Assembly (NCBI GenBank): GCA_947492905.1
Contig: CANLOL010000001.1
Coordinates: 288,578-352,577 of the forward strand
From: an uncultured Sphingorhabdus sp.
GTDB lineage: Bacteria > Pseudomonadota > Alphaproteobacteria > Sphingomonadales > Sphingomonadaceae
Reading direction: 5' to 3'
DNA length: 64,000 nucleotides
In this document: positions 40,837 to 49,766 of the stretch, in pieces
How positions within the stretch are numbered: the first letter of the stretch is position 1
How the letters are laid out: the number at the start of each line of letters is the position of its first letter
Translations under genes and position numbers: made by a program
The notes under the pieces: model-generated
Told to the model about the DNA's origin: nothing
Database searches by the model: none
The model's input: only the letters and a program-made list of their open reading frames with translations

Positions 40837-40856
40837 ATTCCCGCCTGCGCGGGAAT
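40837..40856 (+). repeat. Palindromic intergenic repeat (ATTCCCGC...GCGGGAAT)
   Basis: Stem ATTCCCGC / GCGGGAAT with a four-base loop, in the context CTGGATTCCCGC...GAATGACG. This is the familiar dispersed palindrome seen in many proteobacterial genomes. Confidence 0.75.
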
Positions 40857-40935
40857 GACGAGGGAGCGTCGCGGGAATGGCGAATGAGAGAAGTAGAATA
40901 TAAGGTGCTCATTAATAATCATCATGCTGAACAAA

Positions 40936-40963
40936 CATCGTCATGCTGAACTTGTTTCAGTAT
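40936..40963 (+). repeat. 28-base dispersed repeat, second copy
   Basis: Identical to 40653-40680 over all 28 bases and in the same orientation. A partial third copy (ATCATGCTGAAC) lies just before it at about 40921-40932. Confidence 0.8.
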
Positions 40964-41019
40964 CCATTTGTGACATTCATGAGTGGTAAATATGCTCTAT
41001 GCGGTAACAGGCATCATAT

Positions 41020-41394
41020 ATGAAACACGCATTTAAACTATTCTTCAAAGCCTTTGGATTTGTGGTCCTATGCATCGCATTTTTGTTTCTATGGAACAGT
41101 TTGCGGATTTCAAAAGCTTTTGAAGAGGGAGCAATGCAACCCAGTACAAACAAAGAATGTGTCGATTCCTCTTATGTGGAAACTATGAAATCAGGTGAAG
41201 TGCAATTGCGAAAAATAGACATGTCATTGGCAAGATATATAACAAGGAGGGAGGGTTCCCAAAGAATTGGAGCAAAGCACGCTAGTAATTTCCTAAACAT
41301 TCTCACTTTGACTCTATTTTATTCTGAGAGAGAACGTCGTAATATTCATGAGCAAATAGTCGATAATTTAAAAATATGTTCCCATAGGCAATAA
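41020..41394 (+). CDS. Small single-pass membrane protein of unknown function
   Basis: 124-residue protein with one N-terminal membrane helix (about residues 8-27, FKAFGFVVLCIAFLFLWNSL) and a charged, probably periplasmic, remainder. That part includes ITRREGSQRIGAKHASNFLNILTLTLFYSERERRNI. I do not recognise the family. It lies directly after the repeat cluster and 19 bases before nadC. AT-rich codon use again suggests an acquired gene. Confidence 0.6.
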   Translation: MKHAFKLFFKAFGFVVLCIAFLFLWNSLRISKAFEEGAMQPSTNKECVDSSYVETMKSGEVQLRKIDMSLARYITRREGSQRIGAKHASNFLNILTLTLFYSERERRNIHEQIVDNLKICSHRQ

Positions 41395-41413
41395 AAAAAA
41401 CTAAGCTTTTGCT

Positions 41414-42301
41414 ATGACATTCCATATTGATAAATTTGATTTAGAAGCCTTTGTGCGCGCTACCCTGTCGGAGGATATGGATGGGCCATTAGAAAGCGAT
41501 CCACATAAGCAAAACGGCGCGCCTTTGGGCCGCGATGTCACAAGCGAAAGCACTATCCCAGCCGATGCCATATTCAGCGGCGTCATGGACAGCCGTGATG
41601 ATGCAGTAATCTGCGGCTTGCCCATAGCACGGGCCTTTTTCGAAATTCTTGACCCCAATGCGCATATTGAAATCTTAGTGGATGAAGGCACGCGCGTTAA
41701 TGCGGGCCGCGACATCATGCGCATTAAAGGCAATGCAAGAGCGCTACTCACGGCGGAACGGGCCGCGCTCAATAGCGTGCAACATCTATCGGGCATCGCC
41801 ACTATGACCGCGCAATATGTAGCCAAAATAGAGGGTACTGGCGCGACATTATTGGACACGCGCAAAACCATTCCGGGCCTGCGCTATTTAGAGAAATATG
41901 CAGTGCGCATGGGCGGCGGTGCGAACCACCGTATGGGCCTATATGATGCTGCGATGATAAAGGATAATCATATCGCAGTCGCTGGCAGCATCGGCGAAGC
42001 GGTGCGCCGTGCGGTTGCCGCCGATATTCAAAACATCATTGTAGAGGTCGATAGGCTGGACCAAATCGAAGACGCCGTCAGCGCTGGCGGTACGCATATA
42101 TTGCTCGATAATATGGAGCCTGATACATTGCGCGAAGCTGTGGCCATCATTGCGGGGCGCGCCAAAGCCGAAGCATCGGGCGGGATTAATCTGGATACTA
42201 TCCATGCCAAAGCCAATACAGGCGTTGATTTTGTGTCCGTTGGCCGCTTAACACAAAGCGCCCCAGCAGCCGACATAGGGCTTGATTTTGAACAAATATA
42301 A
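41414..42301 (+). CDS. nadC: Nicotinate-nucleotide pyrophosphorylase (carboxylating)
   Basis: 295-residue quinolinate phosphoribosyltransferase, the step after NadA in NAD synthesis. Typical blocks are ATLSEDMDG near the start, ERAALNSVQHLSGIATMTAQYV, LDTRKTIPGLRYLEKYAVRMGGGANHRMGLYDAAMIKDNH, VEVDRL and the C-terminal EASGGINLDTI...VDFVSVGRLT. All substrate-binding Arg and Lys motifs appear intact. The RNase T2 gene begins inside its last codons. Confidence 0.97.
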   Translation: MTFHIDKFDLEAFVRATLSEDMDGPLESDPHKQNGAPLGRDVTSESTIPADAIFSGVMDSRDDAVICGLPIARAFFEILDPNAHIEILVDEGTRVNAGRDIMRIKGNARALLTAERAALNSVQHLSGIATMTAQYVAKIEGTGATLLDTRKTIPGLRYLEKYAVRMGGGANHRMGLYDAAMIKDNHIAVAGSIGEAVRRAVAADIQNIIVEVDRLDQIEDAVSAGGTHILLDNMEPDTLREAVAIIAGRAKAEASGGINLDTIHAKANTGVDFVSVGRLTQSAPAADIGLDFEQI

Positions 42302-43022
42302 TATCTTATTCGCCTTATTATTATCGGCACTATTGATAACCCCTGCACAAGCCCAAAGCTGGCAATGTAATGTGCCGCAAAATATGTCGCTGGCGCGTCC
42401 AAAAATAGAATTGCCGCCCAATCCTAATGCTATTCGCCGGACTTCTATCGATGGCTATATTATGGCGCTGAGCTGGAGCCGTGAATTTTGTAAATCGCGC
42501 GGGAAACGCGCCGCCAATATGCTGCAATGTAATAGCAAAATTGGCGACTTTGGTTTCATATTGCATGGATTATGGCCAGAGGCCAAAGGCCCTAATTATC
42601 CGCAATGGTGCCGTAAAGCGGCTCTGTTGCCGCGCGCGGTTGTGCGCAAAAACATCTGTATGACCCCTTCTGCGCAATTATTACAGCGTGAGTGGGCCAA
42701 GCATGGAACGTGCATGACGCACCGTCCAGAGGCTTATTTCGATATCGCACGGCTCATGTTTAATGCTATTAGCTTTCCTGATATGGATCGGCTTTCGCGC
42801 CAATATAAGCGCGGTGATGCCATTACAGCGGCGGGATTAGGACAGGCTTTTGCCAATGAAAATGAAGACCTGCCTGCCAATGCCATCAAGGTTAAGGCCA
42901 ATAGACGGGGCTGGCTGCAAGAGGTTTATCTGTGTTTGGGTAAGGATTTTATGCCGCGCCGATGCCCAAATTTTGTGCGCGGAGAACGCGATACAAATGT
43001 CATTAAAATCTGGCGCGGATAG
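42282..43022 (+). CDS. RNase T2-family secreted ribonuclease
   Basis: 246-residue RNase T2 with a signal peptide (LLLSALLITPAQAQS). The two active-site segments are intact: FILHGLWPE with His 95 (CAS1), and EWAKHGTC with Glu 137 and His 141 (CAS2). Cysteines near both segments should form the usual disulfides. It would cleave RNA in the periplasm or outside the cell. The frame starts with TTG 42282 inside nadC; TTG 42288, seven bases after AGGG, is perhaps better. No ATG is available before the signal peptide. Confidence 0.9.
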   Translation: MILNKYNILFALLLSALLITPAQAQSWQCNVPQNMSLARPKIELPPNPNAIRRTSIDGYIMALSWSREFCKSRGKRAANMLQCNSKIGDFGFILHGLWPEAKGPNYPQWCRKAALLPRAVVRKNICMTPSAQLLQREWAKHGTCMTHRPEAYFDIARLMFNAISFPDMDRLSRQYKRGDAITAAGLGQAFANENEDLPANAIKVKANRRGWLQEVYLCLGKDFMPRRCPNFVRGERDTNVIKIWRG

Positions 43023-43080
43023 TAATTTAAATATATTTTAATAATCAATATGTAATTCTCAATACAAATAGGGGGATTAT

Positions 43081-43503
43081 ATGAATAGTGCTATAAAAAT
43101 ATTCGGACCAGCTGCATTAATAGCTGTTTTTGGTAGCGCATATACAATGAGTGTTTCAGCAGAGTATCAAGATGCGAATGCTATTGTGTCATCATTTCAT
43201 TCAAAATGTTACTTTGACAGCGTTGAGCGAGGTGTAATGGTTAAAACGACTACAACAACTGATACTCTACCATGTGCGGATGCGGAAATTCTAAAAAGAG
43301 AACATCCTAAATATCAGGCAATGAATATGCACGGAGCAACATATGTGAAATTCGAATATATATCACCAGCAGATAACAAACAATATTCAGGCGAATTAAA
43401 ATATGGTTATAATAAAAATGGCCTAAAACATCTCAAACGCAATAAACGCTTCAAAATCCTTGCCCACAGTGAAAAGCCACATCTTGTTAGAGTAAAGAAT
43501 TAA
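43081..43503 (+). CDS. Small exported protein of unknown function
   Basis: 140-residue protein with an N-terminal signal peptide or anchor (IKIFGPAALIAVFGSAYTMSVSAEY) and a basic mature part with two cysteines (SKCYFD and LPCADAE). It contains ATYVKFEYISPADNKQYSGELKYGY, suggesting a small beta domain. I do not recognise it. GGGGGATTAT gives a strong ribosome site. It is AT-rich and convergent with the DUF4112 gene. Confidence 0.65.
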   Translation: MNSAIKIFGPAALIAVFGSAYTMSVSAEYQDANAIVSSFHSKCYFDSVERGVMVKTTTTTDTLPCADAEILKREHPKYQAMNMHGATYVKFEYISPADNKQYSGELKYGYNKNGLKHLKRNKRFKILAHSEKPHLVRVKN

Positions 43504-43528
43504 GATAAAAGAAGCGCACCATATACAG

Positions 43529-43954
43529 CTATCCCTCTATGATGCGTGTTGAGGGATGATGTTTATCCAAATGTTTGCGGATGATACGCAAATTACGGCT
43601 ATTTGAACGCCATAGGAAGTCAAAAGCATCCCCAACCAAGGGAACAGCGCCTAGCAGTGTATCAACACCTACATTAGCCGCCATACGGGTAAGCTGAAAT
43701 TTCGATAGGCCCAAATTGCGCGCTTCCCATACGATATACATGCCCATCGCCGCTGTGACTATGTCGCCAACAACGGGAATTAATCCGATTAAACTATCTA
43801 GACCAATGGGGATCTTGGTTCCCGGAACGGTGAAACTACGCTCTAGTAATTTTTCCATCACCTCGACACGCGCACGAACCGATTGGGGGTCATTATCTGT
43901 CATGCTCGCCATTTGTTGGTTCAGCGCATCGATTTGATCTTGTGATAATGGCAT
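43529..43954 (-). CDS. DUF4112 family protein
   Basis: 141-residue protein with the DUF4112 signature: FTVPGTKIPIGLDSLIGLIPVVGDIVTAAMGMYIVWEA, followed by NVGVDTLLGAVPLVGDAFDFLWRSNSRNLRII. The glycine-rich repeated 'DxxLGxxPxVGD' segments are amphipathic and probably membrane-associated. No function is established. It follows the solute-binding gene on the same strand after 18 bases and may share its transcript. Confidence 0.88.
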   Translation of the reverse strand: MPLSQDQIDALNQQMASMTDNDPQSVRARVEVMEKLLERSFTVPGTKIPIGLDSLIGLIPVVGDIVTAAMGMYIVWEARNLGLSKFQLTRMAANVGVDTLLGAVPLVGDAFDFLWRSNSRNLRIIRKHLDKHHPSTRIIEG

Positions 43955-43972
43955 AAAAACCCCTTTCTATGC

Positions 43973-45421
43973 CTATATTGGTTCTTTCCCCAAGGATTGC
44001 AAGGGATGCAGACCGCGCGGATTGGGCGAAAACCCCAATAATCCAGGGCGCGCGACCATCCAAAACATAGGGTAAGCAATGGGAATGAAATTGCGATTAT
44101 CTTGCATACGCCGCTCTGCTCCAGCCAATAGATTCATTCTTTCTTCTAAATTACCAATTAACCGAGCCGTGCTTACCATATCGTCGGCTTCTTCATCGCA
44201 AACCACTGTTTTTTTGCAGGATAATTGTGACAAATACCAGAGCGGGCTGGACAGAGGCGCAATTTGTTCAATCATTCTCAAATCTGCATTATCCTTCATC
44301 GCTACGCGTTTTGCGGTCAATCCTATTTTTGCCAAATCGGCTCTTACGCGCGCAAACATCATATTGGCGCCCGGACCTGTGGGCATCGCAATGCGCAAAT
44401 CGCGCAATTCACCATTGCTGCCTCTCCATTCTGAAATTATTGTTTTGGCCAAATCAATGCGCTCATCGATGCGCAATGCCGCCCATTTGGGCCGCTCCAC
44501 AGTCGCACGGTTTTGCAATCCCTCTGGCGCTAGGGTTAATACTTCTCTCCAATCGCTGCGCAAATCAATTAAGAGTCGCGGCCTATCAATCGCCATTGTT
44601 ATAGCATCGCGCACCGCAGATGATTGCAGATAGTCACTATCTTCGACAAATAAAAATCCAAATAGCCCCGGTACAGGATCATATAGGAGCAATTCTTCAT
44701 CAATTTCAGAGGCGGTGAAATAGGGCAAATCGGAAAAACTTCCGCCCAAGAGCAAATCACTATCGCCAGCTATATATCGAGCCAGTGCATCTGCTGTTTC
44801 ATTATTAAATAATGTTACCCAATTTTCAGCCGTTTGAATTTGCCCATCTTCATCATATAGGACTTCGCGTAAACGCATGATGTTTGATTGTTGCACTGCT
44901 TGCATCGGCCCGCTGCCAAATCCTTCGTTGACGAGGCCTAATTCGGGTTGCGCCAATAATTCAAGCAAATTAGGGCGCGGCGCTACGAGGCGTATTTCTA
45001 TTATACGGCCCGTCATCGCGACCACTTCTTCGATAGAATCCATCTCATCCAAAAAACTGGTCTGGCCCAAATTGCGGATTTTTTGGCGCAAGAGACTAGC
45101 GACTGTTTCCGCTGTTACGGCCTCTCCATTTTTCCACCATGTTTTTTCAATTCGGAATATATAACTTAGTCCATCATCGGTAACGATCCATCGCGAAGCT
45201 AGCGCAGGAACAATATTGCCCCGTGCGTCAAACTTTACCAACCCTTGCGCTGTTGCTGCGCGCAATTCGGCCGATGCTAAATTCAGCGGCAATCGACCAA
45301 CGTCAAATCCATCAACAGTCTCACTTACAACATCAACGCGTATTTTATCATTATCAATCGCCTCACTGCATGCGGTAAATGCCAGCATAATGACTAAGCA
45401 GAATATATAAGAGACTCTCAT
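43973..45421 (-). CDS. Family 5 solute-binding lipoprotein, second of a tandem pair
   Basis: 482-residue lipoprotein (signal MRVSYIFCLVIMLAFTAC) of the SBP_bac_5 family of peptide/nickel/oligosaccharide ABC-transporter binding proteins. The N-terminal lobe contains ADVVSETVDGF..., LRAATAQGLVKFDARGNIVPALASRW and GLSYIFRIEKTWWKNGEAVTAE. The DAITMAIDRPRLL motif follows. Its ATG overlaps the stop of the paralogue upstream (ATGA). No permease or ATPase gene is in the window. Several family positions are divergent, so its ligand is uncertain. Confidence 0.85.
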   Translation of the reverse strand: MRVSYIFCLVIMLAFTACSEAIDNDKIRVDVVSETVDGFDVGRLPLNLASAELRAATAQGLVKFDARGNIVPALASRWIVTDDGLSYIFRIEKTWWKNGEAVTAETVASLLRQKIRNLGQTSFLDEMDSIEEVVAMTGRIIEIRLVAPRPNLLELLAQPELGLVNEGFGSGPMQAVQQSNIMRLREVLYDEDGQIQTAENWVTLFNNETADALARYIAGDSDLLLGGSFSDLPYFTASEIDEELLLYDPVPGLFGFLFVEDSDYLQSSAVRDAITMAIDRPRLLIDLRSDWREVLTLAPEGLQNRATVERPKWAALRIDERIDLAKTIISEWRGSNGELRDLRIAMPTGPGANMMFARVRADLAKIGLTAKRVAMKDNADLRMIEQIAPLSSPLWYLSQLSCKKTVVCDEEADDMVSTARLIGNLEERMNLLAGAERRMQDNRNFIPIAYPMFWMVARPGLLGFSPNPRGLHPLQSLGKEPI

Positions 45422-46962
45422 AATGAGTCCTCTATCAGAGTTATGCTTGGGTGAATATTAGATATATTATCGCGCCAACCATTTAAGCGCGGCGACACCA
45501 ATGCCCGCGACACATAATGATATATTGGAATGATGGGGGATTGCTGCATCAAATATTGTTCAGCATCGCGCATTTTTTCTAATCTTAATTTTGCATCGCT
45601 TTCCTGCGTAGCCGCGTTTAATAATGCTTCATAATGCGGGTCATCAAAGCCCGAATAATTTGAAGCCCCAGCCGCTTTTGTATGAACATAGAGAAAATTT
45701 TCAGGCGCAGCTATATCGGCTATCCAGCCCGAACGTGCGAGTGCAAAATCATTGCGCCTTAAATTTGCAAAATGCAGGCTCGCCTCGCTATTGTGTAATG
45801 ATACATTAGCGCCAATTTCACGCCACATGCTTGCCATAGCAACTGATACGCGGCGATGTTCATTGCTGCTGTTAAACCCTATTTCAAAAGCCAGAGGATT
45901 ATCATCGCTATATCCAGCATCTTTGAGCAATTGACGCGCGCGCATTTGCCGTTTTTCTCTAGGCCAATCTGCCCATTCAGGTCTATAGGCTTTACCGCCG
46001 GTAAATTGTTTTGGAAGCAGTCCGAATGCAGGACTATTATTAGATTGTATCAGATCATCCGCAATCCATTCTCGGTCAATAGATATAGTCAGCGCCCTGC
46101 GCACGCGCGCATCATCAAAGGGGGGCTTGCGAACATTAAAAGCATAATAATAAGTGCCCAAATAATCCCCTAATTTTAGCGATTCAGAAGCATCATTGCG
46201 TAAGCTTTGCAACCGATTAACAGGAACATCGCTAGTCGTATCAGCAGCGCCCGATAAAAAGGTCCGCATGGCGGTTAATGTATCGCTCATCGGTTTCCAT
46301 ATAATCTTTTCAATCTTACCATGCTTGCCATGCCAATCCCTATTCGCTTCCAAGGTCATTTGATTGCCCAACTGCCAATCTGATAGGCTATAGGGGCCCG
46401 ATACAATCATGGGGCGCATCGCTGTCCAGTCTTTATCCATTGCATGAAATGGCAGCGCCGCCATTGCTGGATGGGCTAGCAATTCTAATAGCTGTGGGAA
46501 TGGTGATTTAAGCGTCACTATCACATTATCCGCGCCCCTATTTTCAATCGATTCAATGATATCAAACAGCGCCAAATGCGGCGATGCCGTTTTAGGATCA
46601 CGCAGACGATCAAACCCGCGCTTAAAATGAGACGCATCTATTGGCGCCTTATCTGAAAACATCAGAGCATCGCGCAATTGAAACCGCCACGTCAGCCCAT
46701 CCTCTGAAACACTCCAGGATTGGGCAAGGCCAGCAATAGGCTGCCCCTTTGCATCAAAACGCGCCAATCCCTCAAATTGATCCATAGCAATACGCAGCGA
46801 TGACAAATCAGAAACTATTTGCGGGTCCAGCCCTGTGGCTTCGCTATCGGAGAGACGGATGATTTGCGCGCTATCAATAGGCTGGCCCTGAATTGCCTCA
46901 TCCGCACCATCACCGGCACTACAGCCAATCAATAGAAAAAAAAGACACATTAAAATTCGCAT
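45418..46962 (-). CDS. Family 5 solute-binding lipoprotein, first of a tandem pair
   Basis: 514-residue lipoprotein (MRILMCLFFLLIGC) of the SBP_bac_5 family, closer to the oligopeptide-binding consensus than its neighbour. Visible blocks are EATGLDPQIVSDLSSLRIAMDQFEGLARFDAKGQPIAGLAQSW, LTWRFQLRDALMFSDKAPIDA, LKSPFPQLLELLAHPAMAALPF, SGPYSLSDWQLGNQMTLEANRDW and YYAFNVRKPPFDDARVRRALTISIDREWI. It would bind peptides or similar solutes in the periplasm. Without a transporter nearby, the pair must use a distant permease or act differently. Confidence 0.9.
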   Translation of the reverse strand: MRILMCLFFLLIGCSAGDGADEAIQGQPIDSAQIIRLSDSEATGLDPQIVSDLSSLRIAMDQFEGLARFDAKGQPIAGLAQSWSVSEDGLTWRFQLRDALMFSDKAPIDASHFKRGFDRLRDPKTASPHLALFDIIESIENRGADNVIVTLKSPFPQLLELLAHPAMAALPFHAMDKDWTAMRPMIVSGPYSLSDWQLGNQMTLEANRDWHGKHGKIEKIIWKPMSDTLTAMRTFLSGAADTTSDVPVNRLQSLRNDASESLKLGDYLGTYYYAFNVRKPPFDDARVRRALTISIDREWIADDLIQSNNSPAFGLLPKQFTGGKAYRPEWADWPREKRQMRARQLLKDAGYSDDNPLAFEIGFNSSNEHRRVSVAMASMWREIGANVSLHNSEASLHFANLRRNDFALARSGWIADIAAPENFLYVHTKAAGASNYSGFDDPHYEALLNAATQESDAKLRLEKMRDAEQYLMQQSPIIPIYHYVSRALVSPRLNGWRDNISNIHPSITLIEDSL

Positions 46963-47086
46963 GAATGAATGCTATCGTCTCTCATCGGCTGTTGCAAATT
47001 TTATCGGTAATGTGCTGCTATCTTAGTCAATTTGCTCACCGAAGAACAGGACCGAGAATAGAAGATTTGGGGAATAGCTTGCATGC

Positions 47087-47172
47087 TGGTGCGGACGGCC
47101 GGACTCGAACCGGCACACCCATATGGATAGCAGATTTTAAGTCTGCTGCGTCTACCATTTCGCCACGTCCGC
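47087..47172 (-). tRNA. tRNA-Leu (anticodon UAA)
   Basis: On the minus strand GCGGACGTGGCG begins the acceptor and D arms. The anticodon stem AGCAGACTTAAAATCTGCT has anticodon TAA. The T arm is CCGGTTCGAGTCCGG, the acceptor closes as CGTCCGC, and ACCA is encoded. A leucine-type variable arm of moderate length is present. Confidence 0.96.
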
Positions 47173-47292
47173 AAAACAGCATGCACAGAAGCGCAAACAT
47201 CATTGCGCGCCCTAGGTCAAGTCACTTGGTGAAAAAATATCAATTTTTTTGTTAAAAAGTGAAATTATTGCCCCATAATCACAAAACAGCAT

Positions 47293-47320
47293 AAAAAAAC
47301 CATCGCACGAGATGCAATGG
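47293..47320 (-). terminator. Rho-independent terminator after ihfB
   Basis: Minus-strand stem CCATTGCA / TGCGATGG (one G-T pair) with a five-base loop, followed by TTTTTTT. It sits 40 bases past the ihfB stop. Confidence 0.85.
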
Positions 47321-47359
47321 CTTTAATTTTGATTAGAATGAAATGCTAAATTTAACAGA

Positions 47360-47638
47360 TTATCTGTTTAAGCGCTGACGGACTTCTTTGCCTGGCTTAA
47401 AATAAGGCGCGCGCTTAGCAGGAACGTCGACGGACTCGCCAGTACGTGGATTGCGGCCTTTTCTTGGTGCGCGTTCACGCGTTGAAAAAGCGCCAAAGCC
47501 GCGAAGCTCTACACGGCCTCCACTAGCAAGACGGTCAATGATTTGATTGAAGAAAGTATCAACGATTTTTTCTACTTCTTCGGCTTTTAAATCTGGGTTC
47601 TCATTTTCTAATTTTTTCAGAAGTTCGGAACGGATCAT
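47360..47638 (-). CDS. ihfB: Integration host factor subunit beta
   Basis: 92-residue DNA-bending HU/IHF-family protein. It begins [17 protein letters not shown] and has the beta-arm region [42 protein letters not shown] with the conserved intercalating proline. The position after rpsA is typical and supports the beta-subunit assignment over HU. It acts in the nucleoid and in site-specific recombination. Confidence 0.94.
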   Translation of the reverse strand: MIRSELLKKLENENPDLKAEEVEKIVDTFFNQIIDRLASGGRVELRGFGAFSTRERAPRKGRNPRTGESVDVPAKRAPYFKPGKEVRQRLNR

Positions 47639-47795
47639 AGTAATTACCTTTATATGTCGATGGTGAGAGGTAAGCGGACAGCTTTGCCCAAGACTACAGA
47701 TTCTCTTTTAATAGTAATAAAGAAAACTAAGCAAAATGCAATTCAAATATAATTTGCTTATTTTCTAAGGTCAGGACCTATAGCTATAAAATAAT

Positions 47796-47821
47796 AAAGC
47801 CCATCAAAAATGACAGGCTTT
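47796..47821 (-). terminator. Probable terminator after rpsA
   Basis: An 11-bp stem AAAGCCTGTCA / TGATGGGCTTT (two G-T pairs) with loop TTTT, then ATTATTTT on the minus strand. The T-run is interrupted, so this could be a partial terminator or a stem protecting the rpsA mRNA. Confidence 0.65.
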
Positions 47822-47854
47822 ACTAATCTCAAAATTCTTAGATCATAATATTAT

Positions 47855-49555
47855 TTAATCATCTTTTCCTTTTAGAGCTTCGCCAAGGATATCACCTAAG
47901 CTTGCACCAGAATCGGACGAACCATATTGCTCAACGGCTTGTTTTTCTTCAGCGAGCTGAAGCGCCTTGATTGAGAAATTAGGTTTCTTAGAACGGTCAA
48001 AACCAGCGACCATTGCATCAAATTTCTGACCTACTTGGAAACGATCAGGACGCTGCTCATCACGGTCACGACCAAGGTCGGTGCGCTTGATAAAGCCTGT
48101 TGCTCCATCGTCGCCTGCTTGCACTTCAAGGCCGCCTTCGCGTACTTCAAGAACGGTCACAGTAGCTGTAGCACCTTTTTTCAAACCGCTCGCAGAAGGA
48201 GCCGCCGCTGGCGCACCTTTTTCAAGTTGTTTAATACCAAGGCTGATGCGTTCTTTTTCCACATCAATGTCAAGAACGATAGCTTTCACTTGCTCGCCTT
48301 TACGGTGTAAATGCAATGCATCTTCGCCGCTAATGCCCCAAGCGATGTCTGACATGTGAACCATGCCATCTACATCATCCTCTAGGCCAACAAACAAACC
48401 AAATTCGGTAGCGTTTTTAACTTCGCCTTCGACGGTTGCACCAACAGGGAATTTCTCTGCAAATGCTTCCCAAGGATTAGATTGTGCTTGTTTCAAGCCC
48501 AATGAGATGCGGCGTTTGTCAAGATCAACGTCAAGAACCAATACATCCACTTCTTGGCTGGTAGATACAATTTTACCAGGGTGAACATTCTTCTTGGTCC
48601 AGCTCATTTCAGAGACGTGTACCAAGCCTTCGATACCAGGCTCTAGCTCAATAAATGCTCCATATTCAGTGATGTTTGTTACAGCACCAGATAGACGCGC
48701 ACCGACTGGGTATTTCGCTACTGCATCTTCCCATGGATCGCTCTCAAGTTGTTTCATACCAAGGCTGATGCGCTGTGTATCACGGTTGATACGAACGATT
48801 TGTACCTTCACTGTGTCACCAATGTTGATGATTTCAGATGGGTGGGTAATGCGTTTATAGCTAATGTCCGTAACGTGGAGCAAACCATCGATACCGCCAA
48901 GATCAACAAAAGCACCATAATCGGTGATGTTTTTAACAACGCCTTCGATGATTTGTTCTTCTGCTAATGAATCGATTAGGCCACTGCGCTGTTCAGCACG
49001 TGTTTCTTCGAGGATAGCACGGCGCGATACAACAATATTACCGCGGCGACGATCCATTTTCAAAATTTGGAACGGCTGTACAATGTCCATCAAAGGACCA
49101 ACGTCACGTACAGGGCGTACATCAACTTGGCTGCCGGGCAAGAATGCTACTGCACCGCCAAGGTCAACCGTAAATCCGCCTTTAACACGGCCAAAGATTG
49201 TACCATCAACGCGATTACCAGCTTCAAATTCGCCTTCCAGCGAATCCCAAGCAGCTTCGCGGCGTGCGCGATCGCGTGATAGCATGGCTTCGCCATTCAC
49301 ATTTTCAACACGATCAACATAAACTTCTACTTCGTCACCAACGTTTAGATCAGCTTTTTGACCTGGTGATGAGAATTCACGCAAAGGCACGCGGCCTTCT
49401 GCTTTTAGACCAACGTCGATAACGGCATGGTCATTTTCAATAAGAGTGATAGTGCCTTTTACGACACGGCCTTCGAAGCCTGCATCTGCACCGCCGAGCG
49501 ATTCGTCTAATAATGCTGAAAAATCGTCACGGGTTGGGTTTGGCGATGTTGCCAT
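47855..49555 (-). CDS. rpsA: 30S ribosomal protein S1
   Basis: 566-residue S1 with six S1/OB repeats. Clear ones begin near VVKGTITLIENDHAVIDVGLKAEG, IIEGVVKNITDYGAFVDLGGIDGLLHV, RLSGAVTNITEYGAFIELEPG and TVEGEVKNATEFGLFVGLEDDVDG. It binds mRNA and aids translation initiation. The start is set at ATG 49555 (MATSPNPTRDDF), preceded by AAGGAA at good spacing; the frame could extend 17 codons upstream. It lies in the normal aroA-cmk-rpsA-ihfB order. Confidence 0.97.
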   Translation of the reverse strand: MATSPNPTRDDFSALLDESLGGADAGFEGRVVKGTITLIENDHAVIDVGLKAEGRVPLREFSSPGQKADLNVGDEVEVYVDRVENVNGEAMLSRDRARREAAWDSLEGEFEAGNRVDGTIFGRVKGGFTVDLGGAVAFLPGSQVDVRPVRDVGPLMDIVQPFQILKMDRRRGNIVVSRRAILEETRAEQRSGLIDSLAEEQIIEGVVKNITDYGAFVDLGGIDGLLHVTDISYKRITHPSEIINIGDTVKVQIVRINRDTQRISLGMKQLESDPWEDAVAKYPVGARLSGAVTNITEYGAFIELEPGIEGLVHVSEMSWTKKNVHPGKIVSTSQEVDVLVLDVDLDKRRISLGLKQAQSNPWEAFAEKFPVGATVEGEVKNATEFGLFVGLEDDVDGMVHMSDIAWGISGEDALHLHRKGEQVKAIVLDIDVEKERISLGIKQLEKGAPAAAPSASGLKKGATATVTVLEVREGGLEVQAGDDGATGFIKRTDLGRDRDEQRPDRFQVGQKFDAMVAGFDRSKKPNFSIKALQLAEEKQAVEQYGSSDSGASLGDILGEALKGKDD

Positions 49556-49700
49556 AGATATAATTCCTTCACATTCGCTTCTTGGTCGGTTGGTTTTTAC
49601 GGTCATAATTAAAAAGCCTCAGCAGCCTCATGCTAGCCGAGACATTCTCTAAACATTTGATAATGCAGATAATCAGCAAAAATTTTGCATCAAGAAAGCA

Positions 49701-49730
49701 TAAGACCGACCCAGCGAATAAGGGTCTTAA
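49701..49730 (-). terminator. Weak hairpin between cmk and rpsA
   Basis: An inverted repeat of TTAAGACC and GGTCTTA surrounds an inner CCC/GGG in the 211-base gap between cmk and rpsA. There is no T-run. It may be an attenuating structure or a chance fold within the rpsA leader. Confidence 0.3.
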
Positions 49731-49766
49731 CCGCGCTTTCTATCTGCTTGAAATGGACCAGAAACT

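Larger units (their letters stand above)
40612..41019. other. 408-base repeat-rich intergenic patch between nad genes
   Basis: No gene is present. The patch contains two exact 28-base repeats, at 40653 and 40936, and a partial third near 40920. Three palindromes lie between them: 40713-40733 (ATCCTGAA/TTCAGGAT), 40779-40799 (ACTCCCAT/ATGGGAGT) and 40837-40856 (ATTCCCGC/GCGGGAAT). These look like the dispersed intergenic palindromes of many proteobacteria. They are not a single array, because units differ in sequence and spacing. Confidence 0.65.
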
